DNA from: an uncultured Eubacteriales bacterium
GTDB lineage: Bacteria; Bacillota; Clostridia; Peptostreptococcales; Anaerovoracaceae
Length of the DNA: 38,642 bases
Direction of reading: 5' to 3'
Assembly: GCA_900320285.1 (NCBI GenBank)
Contig: ONRQ01000011.1
Location: 1-38,642 of the forward strand
In this document: positions 1 through 8,380 of the stretch, piece by piece
Position numbering within the stretch: the stretch's first letter is position 1
How the letters are laid out: every line of letters starts with the position of its first letter
Position numbers and translations under genes: made by a program
Notes under the pieces: model-generated
What the model was told of the DNA's origin: nothing
Database searches by the model: none
The model's input: only the letters and a program-made list of their open reading frames with translations

Positions 1-40
1 CTTCACAAAGATGATGGAGATCGCCCTCGAAATCGCATAG
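1..40 (+). CDS. 3' end of an upstream gene (partial)
   Basis: An open frame runs from the window edge to a TAG at 38-40 and encodes about 12 residues ending MMEIALEIA. The codons (GAG ATC GCC CTC GAA ATC GCA) match the usage of the clear genes in this window, which suggests a real C-terminus. Too little is present to name the product. Confidence 0.4.
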   Translation, partial: FTKMMEIALEIA

Positions 41-691
41 TTCTGAATTACTGTTAAAAGAGTATAACGTGAAATCTGGAAATCAGAAAAGCCTCAACAA
101 AAACCTGACAGTCAGAGTTGAAAAGCGTACCTGATATTTCAGGAAACTACAATATCGCAGCCGAAACAGGTTAATAAGCTGTGCATAGTTGTCATAGTAA
201 ATGGCATCTGTGCGCAGCTTTTGCATTTTGTTTTCAAAAAAGGAGTCTTGGAAAGGGAGTCCTGGAAAAGGAGTTTTGGAAAGAGAGTCCTGGAAGAGGA
301 GTCTTGAAAAGGGAGTCCTGGAAAAGGAGTTTTGGAAAGGGAGTCCTGGAAGAGGAGTCCTGGAAAAATGTCTACATGAGGTACCGAATTTTAACATTTC
401 ATGTAGAAAAAAACAGGCACTCCGGATTATTCATCAATATACACCGCAGAATAAACCGCAGATATTCTGTAAAAATGACATCTCCAGGAACCAATCAGTT
501 GACAATCTACTATTATGCAGCTGGTTTTAGCTGTGTGGCGCCTTTTGTACGTATTTTACGCAAAAGAGACCGCTCTCTTTTCTGCACGAGATGCTATTAT
601 TTGGGCACTCCTGTAGAAGGATTTCAAATTTTCCTTTTTCACCAACAGGACACGAGGTAAAAATGCTAATAATTATTCATTTCAATGAATA
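41..691. other. Non-coding stretch of about 650 bp
   Basis: I see no convincing gene here. Open frames through it run across the 14-bp tandem array in different registers and have no family resemblance or good ribosome binding site. Besides the array it holds three small dyads: CCTGA/TCAGG at 130-143, CTACATGA/TCATGTAG at 372-379 and 399-406 (followed by seven A), and AAAAGAGA/TCTCTTTT with a CCGC loop at 562-581. None has the U-tract of a standard terminator. It is AT-richer and less codon-like than the rest of the window. Confidence 0.5.
244..369. repeat. 14-bp tandem repeat array, nine units
   Basis: Nine head-to-tail copies of a 14-bp unit, consensus AGTCYTGGAARRGG, occupy 244-257, 258-271, 272-285, 286-299, 300-313, 314-327, 328-341, 342-355 and a degenerate last unit 356-369. 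The variants recur every four units (cTTgg, cCTgg, TTTTgg, cCTggAAGagg), so there is a 56-bp higher-order repeat present twice. The strand is purine-rich. Because 14 is not a multiple of 3, any frame through it cycles registers, giving repeated peptides such as GKGVLEKEFWK that need not be real. There are no spacers, so it is not CRISPR. Confidence 0.9.
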
Positions 692-814
692 GACGCACAT
701 ATCCTGTTTTACAGTACGGCAGATCGGGCTTTACATGAGATTGACGAGCTTAAAAATACAGAGGATCGGCTTATCCCTACTCGCAGGATCCTGTTTGGTG
801 TGCGAGGCGCTTGA
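692..814 (+). pseudogene. Remnant C-terminal reading frame, unknown protein
   Basis: After an in-frame TGA at 686-688, a frame of about 40 codons runs to TGA at 812-814. Its peptide looks protein-like: a helical acidic stretch (ADRALHEIDELKNTEDRL) followed by IPTRRILFGVRGA. It has no ATG and no ribosome binding site at its head, so I read it as the surviving 3' part of a decayed gene just ahead of the next gene. It could be chance. I do not recognise the family. Confidence 0.3.
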
Positions 815-832
815 TTAAAAAAGGAGGAGCGT

Positions 833-1624
833 ATGTACTATAAGGAACAGATGGTTTCGCTAAGGGATGGATTGAATGATCAGCTATTGGACTTAAATAG
901 TGAATTGGAGAGTCTTCCGGAAGGCAAGCTTTATATTTATCAGAAAAATGGCAAGTATTACTATTGCCAAAGGATTCCTAAAGGAGGTCATCGAAAGAAG
1001 GAGCATAGGATCGCCATTACAAAAGACAGTGATGCTGTTTTGGCTCTTGTGCGTAAAACATTTGTAGAAAAAGCGGTGGAGAACATAAAAAACAACATTG
1101 GGGAGCTTAACAGAACTATCGAGAATTACAGCCCGATCAGCGAGGAGTGTGTAATGAAGTCTTTCTGCGCAAAGTATCCGGAGCTGGCAAAAGGGATTTA
1201 TTACGGTGGCAGAAATCCAGACGAGTGGGAATCCGATTATGTTCAGCCTGTATTTTATGAGGAGAGTTATAAGTCCATATCTGCTAAAGGAGAAAACATG
1301 AGATCGGGAGGTGAAATGTATATCACATCAAGACTTGATCATTTTGGGATACCGTATAGATATGAGGACGACACGGGAATACCGGATCTGGAATATGCTC
1401 CCGACCTAAAAATATTGAGGCCACGTGACCGCAAAATCATTTACTGGGAACACTTTGGAAAAGTGACAGATTACGAGTATGTACTGAATAATATTGGAAA
1501 GGTGAAAGATTATATCAGCTATGGTATCAAGCCTTGGGATAACCTGATAATGACTTTCAGTAATGAAAAAGGCGGTTATGACGGAAAACTGATAGATGCC
1601 ATGATCAAGTGCTGGCTTTTGTAG
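833..1624 (+). CDS. Orphan protein with PD-(D/E)XK nuclease-like C-terminal domain
   Basis: A protein of 263 residues with a strong ribosome binding site (AAGGAGGAG) about 5 bases before the ATG. The N-terminal half (1-100) begins with a predicted coiled helix and then a basic strand-rich patch, GKLYIYQKNGKYYYCQRIP. The C-terminal part resembles the restriction-endonuclease fold found at the ends of many hypothetical proteins and helicases of Firmicutes: SGGE (E161) in a helix, GIPYRYEDD (172-180), APD (D191) and IYWEHFG (E206), then a helix ending GI. E161, D191 and E206 are in the right order for a metal site, but the usual lysine after the last acid is not obvious, so activity is uncertain. 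It stands alone, next to a decayed frame and a tandem array, which suggests accessory DNA. The function is not known. Confidence 0.75.
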   Translation: MYYKEQMVSLRDGLNDQLLDLNSELESLPEGKLYIYQKNGKYYYCQRIPKGGHRKKEHRIAITKDSDAVLALVRKTFVEKAVENIKNNIGELNRTIENYSPISEECVMKSFCAKYPELAKGIYYGGRNPDEWESDYVQPVFYEESYKSISAKGENMRSGGEMYITSRLDHFGIPYRYEDDTGIPDLEYAPDLKILRPRDRKIIYWEHFGKVTDYEYVLNNIGKVKDYISYGIKPWDNLIMTFSNEKGGYDGKLIDAMIKCWLL

Positions 1625-1670
1625 GGCCGTGTGGTGCTTTGCATTCCTGCTGAATGCTGCGGCTGCAGAT

Positions 1671-1710
1671 TGTCAACCCCGTTGACAAAAGAGTAGCACA
1701 AATGTAACAC
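1671..1710 (+). promoter_or_regulatory. Possible promoter with a dyad over the -35 box
   Basis: A perfect TTGACA lies at 1682-1687. A weak -10 (TAACAC, 1705-1710) follows at 17 bp. The -35 is the right half of a perfect dyad, TGTCAAC-CCC-GTTGACA (1671-1687). TATGAT at 1728-1733 is an alternative -10 but has no clear -35. The dyad could be an operator for the secreted-protein gene downstream. Confidence 0.4.
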
Positions 1711-1759
1711 TTTGTTTGTACGGGGTATATGATAAAGCTTCAGGAGGGAGAGAAATATT

Positions 1760-2461
1760 ATGAAGAAAAATGTATTCAGGAGATCGCTCAGCCTGCTGCT
1801 CGGACTGCTTGTAGCGCTGGGTATGACATCAACGGTATTTGCTGTTGATGCTCAGAAGGGAGATGTTGTCTTTTTTGTAGATGGTGAGGCGTATCTGGGC
1901 TTTAGTGATGCTTATGCCGGAGTATACAGTGAGAGTGATGATGATGCCTTTCTTACATCAGTAACCTCCAGCAATACTAACGTGGCAACAGTGTATAAAA
2001 AGGATGGTGAATATTATGTTAAAGGCGTCGCTTTGGGAAAAGTAACGATCACCGGCAATTATACATATAAAGGCCAGACAGGATCAATCAGCGTTCCTTT
2101 AGAGGTAAAGCAGGTGCCGGTATTTTTCAAGAGCCTCAAAGTAAACGGCAAGAGTGTCAATCTGGCCCAGTTCCCGTTCGGCATGAATCAAAAGACCAAG
2201 AAGGCAAGCGTAAAGATCAAGGCTCCGGTGGCTCCGGGCTGGAAAGTCCAGAAGGTGACCGCGCGTGCATACAAGGGCATGAAAGACTACAAAGGCACTA
2301 AGGTCAAGGTAACCAAAAAAATGATCAAAAAAGGCAAGAAGATCAAGTTTGCCAAGAAGTATTCAAACCTGATAGTGTTTGTGGATCTGGTCAATACGAA
2401 CACAGGAGAAAGAGAAGGATATTCATTCCAGTTCTACAGAAAATCCCCGTTTGCCAAGTAA
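1760..2461 (+). CDS. Secreted protein with a bacterial Ig-like (Big2-type) region
   Basis: 233 residues, with AGGAGGG at 1742-1748 before the ATG. Residues 1-28 are a classic signal peptide: MKK, a basic residue pair, a leucine-rich core, then VFA as the cleavage site. Residues about 30-115 resemble a Big2-like Ig domain, with the typical stretch SSNTNVATVYKKDGEYYVKG followed by GKVTITGNY. Residues 140-233 are very lysine-rich (KKMIKKGKKIKFAKK) and strand-rich. There is no LPxTG motif or transmembrane anchor, so it is probably released or held to the wall by charge. It is monocistronic: its own promoter region lies upstream and a strong terminator downstream. The biological role is unknown. 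Confidence 0.75.
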   Translation: MKKNVFRRSLSLLLGLLVALGMTSTVFAVDAQKGDVVFFVDGEAYLGFSDAYAGVYSESDDDAFLTSVTSSNTNVATVYKKDGEYYVKGVALGKVTITGNYTYKGQTGSISVPLEVKQVPVFFKSLKVNGKSVNLAQFPFGMNQKTKKASVKIKAPVAPGWKVQKVTARAYKGMKDYKGTKVKVTKKMIKKGKKIKFAKKYSNLIVFVDLVNTNTGEREGYSFQFYRKSPFAK

Positions 2462-2503
2462 GCGGCCGTAATAAGGATAATAACGAATATAATAATCGAT
2501 CAA

Positions 2504-2527
2504 GGCGCGAATTATTCGCGCCTTTTT
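2504..2527 (+). terminator. Rho-independent terminator
   Basis: Perfect stem GGCGCGAA / TTCGCGCC (2504-2511, 2515-2522) with a TTA loop and TTTTT after it. It ends the secreted-protein gene. A short A-run on the left makes weak bidirectional action possible. Confidence 0.9.
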
Positions 2528-2529
2528 GA

Positions 2530-2558
2530 TGACATTGAGAGGCCCACTGTGATATAAT
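2530..2558 (+). promoter_or_regulatory. asnS promoter, extended -10
   Basis: Consensus TATAAT at 2553-2558 preceded by TGA, giving an extended -10. A partial -35 (TGACAT, 2530-2535) lies 17 bp upstream. The predicted start gives a leader of about 45 bases before asnS. Confidence 0.75.
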
Positions 2559-2608
2559 CTTACGGCTAGTGCGAACAGCACAGGCAAATAAAAAATAGGA
2601 CAAGAAGT

Positions 2609-4003
2609 ATGAAAGATATTGAGATCAGAGAATTATTCAGAAACACAGAGACTTATGCAGGCAAAGAGGTAATGGTTTACGGCTGGGTGAGAGGCAACAG
2701 AAGCTCCAACCAGTTCGGATTCCTCTCGGTCAATGACGGAACATTCTTCACACCGGTACAGGTGGTTTACGAGGCAGACAAGCTCGCAAACTTCAGCGAA
2801 GTGGCAAAGTTCAGACTGAGCGCAGGCGTCAAAGTTACGGGTACACTGGTACTCACACCTGAAGCCAAGCAGCCTTTCGAGATCAAAGCAGACGAAATCG
2901 AGCTCGTGGCTGATTCCGATTCTGACTACCCGCTTCAGAAGAAGCGCCACAGCATGGAGTTCCTCAGGGAGATAGCTCATCTGAGACCGCGAAGTAATAC
3001 ATTCAGTGCGGTATTCAGAGTGCGCAGTGTCGCGGCATTTGCTATCCATAAATTCTTCCAGGAGAAAAACTTCATTTATGTGCACTCGCCTGAAATCACA
3101 TGCAGTGATTGCGAGGGAGCAGGAGAAATGTTCCAGGTTACGACTCTCGACCTCGATAATCTTCCAAGAGACGCCGAGGGCAACATTGACTACAGCAAGG
3201 ACTTCTTCGGAAAGAAGGCGGGCCTGACTGTATCCGGACAGCTCGAAGGTGAGATCATGGCGCTCGCTTTCCGCAACATCTATACGTTCGGACCTACGTT
3301 CCGCGCCGAGAATTCCAACACCGCGAGACACGCGTCCGAATTCTGGATGATGGAGCCTGAGATGTCCTTCTGCGACATCAACGGCAACATGGACATGGCA
3401 GAGGAGATGATCAAGTATATCATCAGCTACGTTCTTGAGCACTGCCCAGAAGAGATGAAGTTCTTCAACAGCTTCATCGACAAGGGCCTGCTTGAGAGGC
3501 TTGACCACATAGTCAACTCTGATTTCGTCCGTATCACATATACCGAGGCGGTCGACATACTGCAGAAGTCGGGCAAGAAGTTCGAATATCCGGTAGAGTG
3601 GGGCCTTGAGCTGCAGACCGAGCATGAGCGCTACCTGACAGAAGAGGTGTTCAAGAAGCCGATGTTCGTCATCAACTATCCTAAGGACTGCAAGGCCTTC
3701 TATATGAGGCTCAATGATGACGGCAAGACAGTAGCTGCAATGGATATGCTCGTACCGGGAGTCGGTGAGATCATCGGCGGAAGCCAGAGAGAGGAGCGCT
3801 ACGACGTTCTCGTACAGAGAATCAAAGAGCTCGGGCTTGATGAGAGCACATACGACTGGTATCTCGACCTCAGAAGATACGGCGGCGTATTCCATTCCGG
3901 ATACGGACTCGGATTCGACCGCATCCTCATGTACCTCACGGGCATGAGCAACATCAGAGACGTTCAGATGTTTCCGCGCACACCGGGCAACGCTGAATTC
4001 TAA
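2609..4003 (+). CDS. asnS: Asparagine--tRNA ligase
   Basis: A cytoplasmic class II tRNA synthetase that charges tRNA-Asn with asparagine. The 464 residues match the usual length. An N-terminal OB-fold anticodon-binding domain (about 1-110, [21 protein letters not shown]) is followed by the class II catalytic core. Motif 2 is [22 protein letters not shown] and motif 3 is near the end at [15 protein letters not shown], with the family ending [11 protein letters not shown]. The AsnRS-type ending and residues separate it from AspRS and LysRS. The ribosome binding site is weak (AGGACAAG). The EF-G-like gene follows 83 bp later without a terminator between, so read-through is possible. Confidence 0.97.
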   Translation: MKDIEIRELFRNTETYAGKEVMVYGWVRGNRSSNQFGFLSVNDGTFFTPVQVVYEADKLANFSEVAKFRLSAGVKVTGTLVLTPEAKQPFEIKADEIELVADSDSDYPLQKKRHSMEFLREIAHLRPRSNTFSAVFRVRSVAAFAIHKFFQEKNFIYVHSPEITCSDCEGAGEMFQVTTLDLDNLPRDAEGNIDYSKDFFGKKAGLTVSGQLEGEIMALAFRNIYTFGPTFRAENSNTARHASEFWMMEPEMSFCDINGNMDMAEEMIKYIISYVLEHCPEEMKFFNSFIDKGLLERLDHIVNSDFVRITYTEAVDILQKSGKKFEYPVEWGLELQTEHERYLTEEVFKKPMFVINYPKDCKAFYMRLNDDGKTVAAMDMLVPGVGEIIGGSQREERYDVLVQRIKELGLDESTYDWYLDLRRYGGVFHSGYGLGFDRILMYLTGMSNIRDVQMFPRTPGNAEF

Positions 4004-4086
4004 AACAGTTAATCGGCGGTCCGCGCGGCCGCACATAAAAAACGATATAAAACGGAAAGATATAAACAACATTTCAGGAGGAACAC

Positions 4087-6027
4087 ATGAAAGGCTATAC
4101 AAGCGATAAGATCCGCAACATCGTACTGCTGGGACACGGCAGCACAGGCAAGACCACCTTCCTTGAAGCAGGTCTGCTGAACACCAAGGTTATCAGCAGA
4201 CTCGGAAAGGTTGAGTCGGGCAACACAGTATCCGACTATGAAAAGATGGAGATCGAAAAGGGATACACCATCAACCAGACACTCGTTCCTGTAGAGTACA
4301 AGGGAACAAAGCTCAACTTTATCGACACTCCGGGATTCTTCGATTTCGCAGGAGAGGCAAGAGCTGCTCTTTCGACAGGAGCTACAGCTATCATCATGGT
4401 AGACGCTTCGTCCGGCATCCAGGTCGGAACAGAGAAGGCATGGGATCTCGTTAAGGAGTACAACTCGCCGACATTCTTCATCATCAACAAGATCGATAAG
4501 GACAACGTTGAACTCGACGAAGTCATCTCGGCTATCCAGGACAAGTTCGGAAGCGCATGTGTTACTCTTGATGATAAAGACGCTCTCGATGAAGCAGTAG
4601 CAGCTGCTGATGAGGAACTCATGGAGAAGTTCTTCGAGGGAGAAGCTTTCACAGACGAGGAGTTCGCTCACGGTCTGGCAACAGGTATCCACAACGGAGA
4701 CATCATGCCGATCATGACAATGAGCGCTCTGACAGGTGAAGGCGTAGACGTAGTTCTCGACTCGCTCTGCAAGTACGTTCCGAAGCCGGCAACAGTCGTT
4801 ACAGAAGCTAAGGATGCTGACGGAAACGACATCGAGATCGCATGCGATCCTGCAGGAGACCTTGTTATCTACATCTTCAAGACACTCGCTGACCCGTTCC
4901 TCGGAAAGATCTCATACGCAAAGATCGTATCGGGTACACTCAAGTCCGGTACTGACGTTTACAACCCACGTTCAGAGAAGTCCGAGAAGCTCGGTTCTGT
5001 CTTCTTCGTAAGAGGTAAGGCTCAGGAGATGACAGACACTGTAGTCGCAGGCGACATGGTAGCTCTCGGTAAGCTCCAGAACACAAAGACAGGCGACACA
5101 CTCTGCGCAAAGAACAAGCAGGTTACAGTTAAGCCGGCTGCATTCCCTACACCTTGCTACTTCGTAGCTGTAGAGGCTGCAGACAAGAACGAGGATGAGA
5201 AGATGGCTCAGGGTCTCTCCAGACTCATGGAAGAGGATCCGACATTCGTACTCGAGAGAAACGCTGAGACACATCAGACACTTCTCGGCGGCCAGGGCGA
5301 CATCCAGCTCGGAATCATCCAGGCTAAGCTCAAGGACAGATACGGCGTAAGCGTAAATGTAGTTCCTCAGAAGATCGCTTACAGAGAGACCATTAAGGGC
5401 AACTCCGATGTTCAGGGAAAACATAAAAAGCAGTCCGGTGGTGCCGGCCAGTACGGTGATGTTCACATCAGATTCTCGCCATCGACAGAGCCTGGACTCG
5501 AGTTCAGCGAAGAGCTCTTCGGCGGATCAGTTCCTAAGAACTACGTTCCTGCTGTTGAGAAGGGACTCCTCGAGTGCATGGAGAAGGGCCCTCTCGCAGG
5601 ATGCAAAGTACAGAACATCAAGGCTGTCCTCTATGACGGTTCCTATCACGAAGTAGACTCCAACGAAGTATCGTTCAAGATCGCTGCTTCCCTCGCGTTC
5701 AAGAAGGGTATCGTTGAGGCCAGACCATGCCTCCTCGAGCCTATCATGAAGCTCGAGATCACAGTTCCTGAGCAGTATGTAGGAGCTGTAATGGGCGACA
5801 TGCCTAACAGACGTGGTATGGTACTCGGTATGGATTCCTCGCACCGTGGAACAATCCTCCACGCTGAGGCACCTCAGGCAGAGCTCTTCGACTATGCTAT
5901 CGCACTCAGATCGATGACACAGGCAAGAGGATCCTTCACAGTAGAGTTCGCAAGATATGCAGAACTTCCGGGCAACCTCGCAGACAAGGTTATCGCTGCA
6001 TATAAGAAGGAGCAGGAAGAGAAGTAA
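4087..6027 (+). CDS. EF-G-like translational GTPase (EF-G2 type)
   Basis: 646 residues with the full EF-G domain plan: G domain, EF-Tu-like domain II, III, IV (HKKQSGGAGQYGDVHIRF and YHEVDSNEVSFK) and V. G motifs: GHGSTGKT (16-23), a switch region with EKGYTI instead of ERGITI, DTPGFFDF (80-87), NKID (134-137). The histidine that follows DTPG in canonical EF-G and EF-Tu is phenylalanine here (F84). It is about 40 residues shorter than the true fusA product at the right end of this window, so it is a paralogue. Thermus EF-G-2 also lacks that histidine, as I recall it. The role is unclear (a translocation or ribosome-rescue accessory factor is inference). Codon choice is as biased as in the ribosomal protein genes, hinting at high expression. 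AGGAGGA at 4076-4082 fixes the start. Confidence 0.9.
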   Translation: MKGYTSDKIRNIVLLGHGSTGKTTFLEAGLLNTKVISRLGKVESGNTVSDYEKMEIEKGYTINQTLVPVEYKGTKLNFIDTPGFFDFAGEARAALSTGATAIIMVDASSGIQVGTEKAWDLVKEYNSPTFFIINKIDKDNVELDEVISAIQDKFGSACVTLDDKDALDEAVAAADEELMEKFFEGEAFTDEEFAHGLATGIHNGDIMPIMTMSALTGEGVDVVLDSLCKYVPKPATVVTEAKDADGNDIEIACDPAGDLVIYIFKTLADPFLGKISYAKIVSGTLKSGTDVYNPRSEKSEKLGSVFFVRGKAQEMTDTVVAGDMVALGKLQNTKTGDTLCAKNKQVTVKPAAFPTPCYFVAVEAADKNEDEKMAQGLSRLMEEDPTFVLERNAETHQTLLGGQGDIQLGIIQAKLKDRYGVSVNVVPQKIAYRETIKGNSDVQGKHKKQSGGAGQYGDVHIRFSPSTEPGLEFSEELFGGSVPKNYVPAVEKGLLECMEKGPLAGCKVQNIKAVLYDGSYHEVDSNEVSFKIAASLAFKKGIVEARPCLLEPIMKLEITVPEQYVGAVMGDMPNRRGMVLGMDSSHRGTILHAEAPQAELFDYAIALRSMTQARGSFTVEFARYAELPGNLADKVIAAYKKEQEEK

Positions 6028-6096
6028 TCATTTCTTTGATATAACGCCGTTGGCGTAATGAAGAAATGATTGACCTCTGTCGGCGGTGCTCCGCCG
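6026..6096 (+). repeat. Inverted repeats after the EF-G-like gene
   Basis: AATCATTTCTT (6026-6036) pairs perfectly with 6061-6071, with an inner ACGCC/GGCGT hairpin (6044-6056). A second hairpin, CGGCGG-TGCT-CCGCCG, follows at 6081-6096. Neither has a T-run. They may protect or process the mRNA end ahead of the true terminator. Confidence 0.6.
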
Positions 6097-6128
6097 GTAA
6101 AAGCATCTGGCTGTAAAATACAAAAATT

Positions 6129-6163
6129 GAGCCCTTTTCCTGAGCGGAGAAGGGCTCTTGTTT
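6129..6163 (+). terminator. Rho-independent terminator
   Basis: A 12-bp stem, GAGCCCTTTTCC (6129-6140) with GGAGAAGGGCTC (6146-6157), has one G-U pair and a TGAGC loop. TTGTTTA follows. Confidence 0.85.
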
Positions 6164-6213
6164 AGGGATATAAGCATCGAAAACATAGTTTGCGGTGCTG
6201 AAAGAGGAAAAGA

Positions 6214-7272
6214 ATGTCTGTAATAGATAGTTCAAATGCAAAAGAACACTCATATCCGGTTTATGGAAGACAGTTCAAATCATACAGGTGGTATAAGCCT
6301 ATAATCGTATTTGTGCTTTTCATTGCCGTTTACCTGATACTGGGACTGGCCGTATGTGCCGCGATAGCATATATAAGATTAGGCGGAATGCCGAATTTTG
6401 CCGAGCTGAGTACAAGCAATATGTTTACCAACGATTACGATGAGATGGAACTTGCAGATGCATGGCAGTCAGCGGTAGGGCTTAGTGCCGTCGCAGTGAT
6501 GATCCCTTCACTGTGGCTTGTAACTAAAATAGTGCGCGACAGGCCTTTCTCGTCTTATTCGTCTTCAAGAGGCGGATGGAGCAGCAAAGTATTCTGGAAA
6601 GTTTTCCCTGTTGCTTTCATCTGCATCAGTATACCTATCATCGTTGACGAACTGGTTTATAAACACAACATCAATAACTTCCAGATGAAATTCACACTTG
6701 CGAGCTTTGCCGTGGTCACTTTACTGGGACCTCTGCAGTGCATCGCCGAGGAGTATGTATTCCGCGGACTGCTTATGCAGACCTTCGGTTCATGGTTCAG
6801 GATACCAATCGTAGCCGTGATACTTGAGTCCGTTCTTTTCGCGGCAATGCATCCGTATGACATGATGGGAAAGATCGGTATCGTTGTTACCGGTGTTGTA
6901 TTCTCGCTCACTGCATGGATGGGCCGAGGTATCGAGGCGTCGTCGGCTTTCCATATAGCCAACAACATGACGATTTTCTATCTGCAGGGCATGAATTTGG
7001 CATCGATTACAGAAGCAACGACTACGCATGACTTTATTCTTGAAGTCTGCACGGGAGTCGTATTTGTGATAGTGATATTCATCATAAGCAGAAAGACCGA
7101 TTGGTTCAGCAGGATCAAAAAAGATGATGCTGCTGCATGGAACGCCAGGATAGATGAGAAGCTTGCCCGCAAGGAGGCAAAGAAAACGGCAAAAGCGGAA
7201 AAAATCGCGGCTAAAAATGCAAAGACAGGCGCTCACGATGAAAGCGCACCCGGAAAGCATTTCAAGCAGTAG
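6214..7272 (+). CDS. CPBP-family intramembrane glutamic protease
   Basis: A polytopic membrane protein of 352 residues. The Abi/CPBP signature is complete: EEYVFRG (E179, E180, R184), FAAMHP (H213) and HIANN (H247, N251). These are the catalytic and metal-positioning residues of the Rce1-like glutamic protease family. Hydrophobic segments lie near 29-54, 88-106, 128-145, 161-178, 196-212, 220-236 and 276-292. A highly charged cytoplasmic tail (300-352) is rich in Lys and Ala (KLARKEAKKTAKAEK). The substrate is unknown; relatives act in bacteriocin immunity or protein processing. The ribosome binding site is weak (AGAGGAAAAG). It is a single gene between two terminators. Confidence 0.88.
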   Translation: MSVIDSSNAKEHSYPVYGRQFKSYRWYKPIIVFVLFIAVYLILGLAVCAAIAYIRLGGMPNFAELSTSNMFTNDYDEMELADAWQSAVGLSAVAVMIPSLWLVTKIVRDRPFSSYSSSRGGWSSKVFWKVFPVAFICISIPIIVDELVYKHNINNFQMKFTLASFAVVTLLGPLQCIAEEYVFRGLLMQTFGSWFRIPIVAVILESVLFAAMHPYDMMGKIGIVVTGVVFSLTAWMGRGIEASSAFHIANNMTIFYLQGMNLASITEATTTHDFILEVCTGVVFVIVIFIISRKTDWFSRIKKDDAAAWNARIDEKLARKEAKKTAKAEKIAAKNAKTGAHDESAPGKHFKQ

Positions 7273-7303
7273 CGATGCCTGCTTTTACGATTTATGATCC
7301 CAG

Positions 7304-7330
7304 ACTCCCGGAGTGATCCGGGAGTTTTTT
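7304..7330 (+). terminator. Rho-independent terminator
   Basis: Stem ACTCCCGGA / TCCGGGAGT (7304-7312, 7317-7325) with a GTGA loop and six T in total at the 3' side. It ends the CPBP gene. Confidence 0.93.
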
Positions 7331-7430
7331 CGCCTTAAAATAGGTATATATTCATAGTATCGGGCATATGTTTTGGATATAGTATAAATGGATGAAATTG
7401 GAATCTTTCCGGTGATAAGGAGGAGATAAT

Positions 7431-8339
7431 ATGAAAAAGAGATTAGCAATACTGCTCAGTCTGACAATGGTTCTGACCTTTGCGCTCGCAGCATGCGGCG
7501 GTGGCGGCAGCAGTGAAGACCTTTCAGACAGCAAATACGTCGGAACATGGAAGGCAGACTCGGCTTCCTTTGCCGGTGAGTCGGATAAGCTGGACGATGT
7601 AATTACTCTGACGCTGAATGGCGACGGTACAGGCACACTTGCAGGTGTTAATGAAGACGGGACTGATGACGTATCCGACATTACCTGGTCACCGACAAGT
7701 GATGGATTCAAGACACAGGGTGATGCAAAAATGACTTTCAAGGATGACGGCGACGCGATCGTGTCAACCGTTCTGGGTGTTAAGCTGCGCTTTGTAAAAG
7801 CGGATGAAAGCGGCGATGCTGCTGCTGATACCGTTGACGGCGATGCTTATGGATATGCAGGTGATGATCCGGTAGAACTTGCATGCTATAAATATATGGT
7901 TGAAACAGTCGGCAAGGACTACGACGCGGCCGATGTCAGCATTCCGGTTGTGAAAATCATACATGAGGATATCTCCCGGGAAGATGAAGTGCTCGTGTAC
8001 GGAGATTTCTGGATATATAACTACAACATTGAAGGAGATACTCTCAAGACAGCATCCGGCGGCAATTATCCGGGATGCATGCATGTAAGCAAAGCTGATA
8101 ACACTGTCACAGCATTTGATCCGGTTGAAGACGGCGGAAACTTTGAGTCCAGCGCAAAAGAGATTTTCGGAGAACATTATGATGACTTCATGGCCGCATA
8201 CTCTGACGACGAAGCGCGCAATGAGGACAGAAAGATCGCTGTATCGGATTACGTAAATCTGAACAAACTTGAAATCAACTATTATCAGGACGAAGGATGG
8301 GATCCGGTAGAGCTGTATCATGCACCTGGCGCAGAATAG
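7431..8339 (+). CDS. Lipoprotein with a lipocalin-like N-terminal domain
   Basis: 302 residues, start set by AAGGAGGAG. The signal is MKKRLAILLSLTMVLTFALAAC, with lipobox ALAAC and lipid-carrying Cys22, then a GGGGSS spacer. Residues about 35-125 (YVGTWKADS through MTFKDDGDAIV to LRFVK) look like the small lipocalin-like domain common in Clostridia lipoproteins. Residues 140-302 form a second domain with a predicted cystatin or SnoaL-like pattern (helix, then curved strands: VLVYGDFWIYNYNIEGDTL). Tentatively it sits on the outer face of the membrane. No partner genes are adjacent and the ligand is unknown. TATAGT at 7378-7383 could be a -10, but no -35 is clear. Confidence 0.8.
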   Translation: MKKRLAILLSLTMVLTFALAACGGGGSSEDLSDSKYVGTWKADSASFAGESDKLDDVITLTLNGDGTGTLAGVNEDGTDDVSDITWSPTSDGFKTQGDAKMTFKDDGDAIVSTVLGVKLRFVKADESGDAAADTVDGDAYGYAGDDPVELACYKYMVETVGKDYDAADVSIPVVKIIHEDISREDEVLVYGDFWIYNYNIEGDTLKTASGGNYPGCMHVSKADNTVTAFDPVEDGGNFESSAKEIFGEHYDDFMAAYSDDEARNEDRKIAVSDYVNLNKLEINYYQDEGWDPVELYHAPGAE

Positions 8340-8380
8340 TCTGACAGATCCCGGTCGCATATTTCCAACAGAAAACAATG

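Noticed and set aside
244-369. CRISPR array
   Set aside because: The units abut with no spacers, and no cas genes are present.
181-660. Open frames across the 14-bp array (plus 181-660, plus 201-530, minus 83-397)
   Set aside because: They exist because the repeat lacks stop codons in several frames. They have no good ribosome binding site and no family resemblance outside the array.
2633-4102. Long minus-strand open frame of 489 codons opposite asnS
   Set aside because: asnS is unmistakable on the plus strand. The antisense frame is a by-product of its codon bias and has no motif or binding site. The same applies to long antisense frames under proS, rpoB and rpoC.
7378-7388. Promoter for the lipoprotein gene (TATAGT/TATAAA)
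   Set aside because: The -10-like boxes are good, but no -35 at 16-18 bp is recognisable, so it is noted only in the gene entry.
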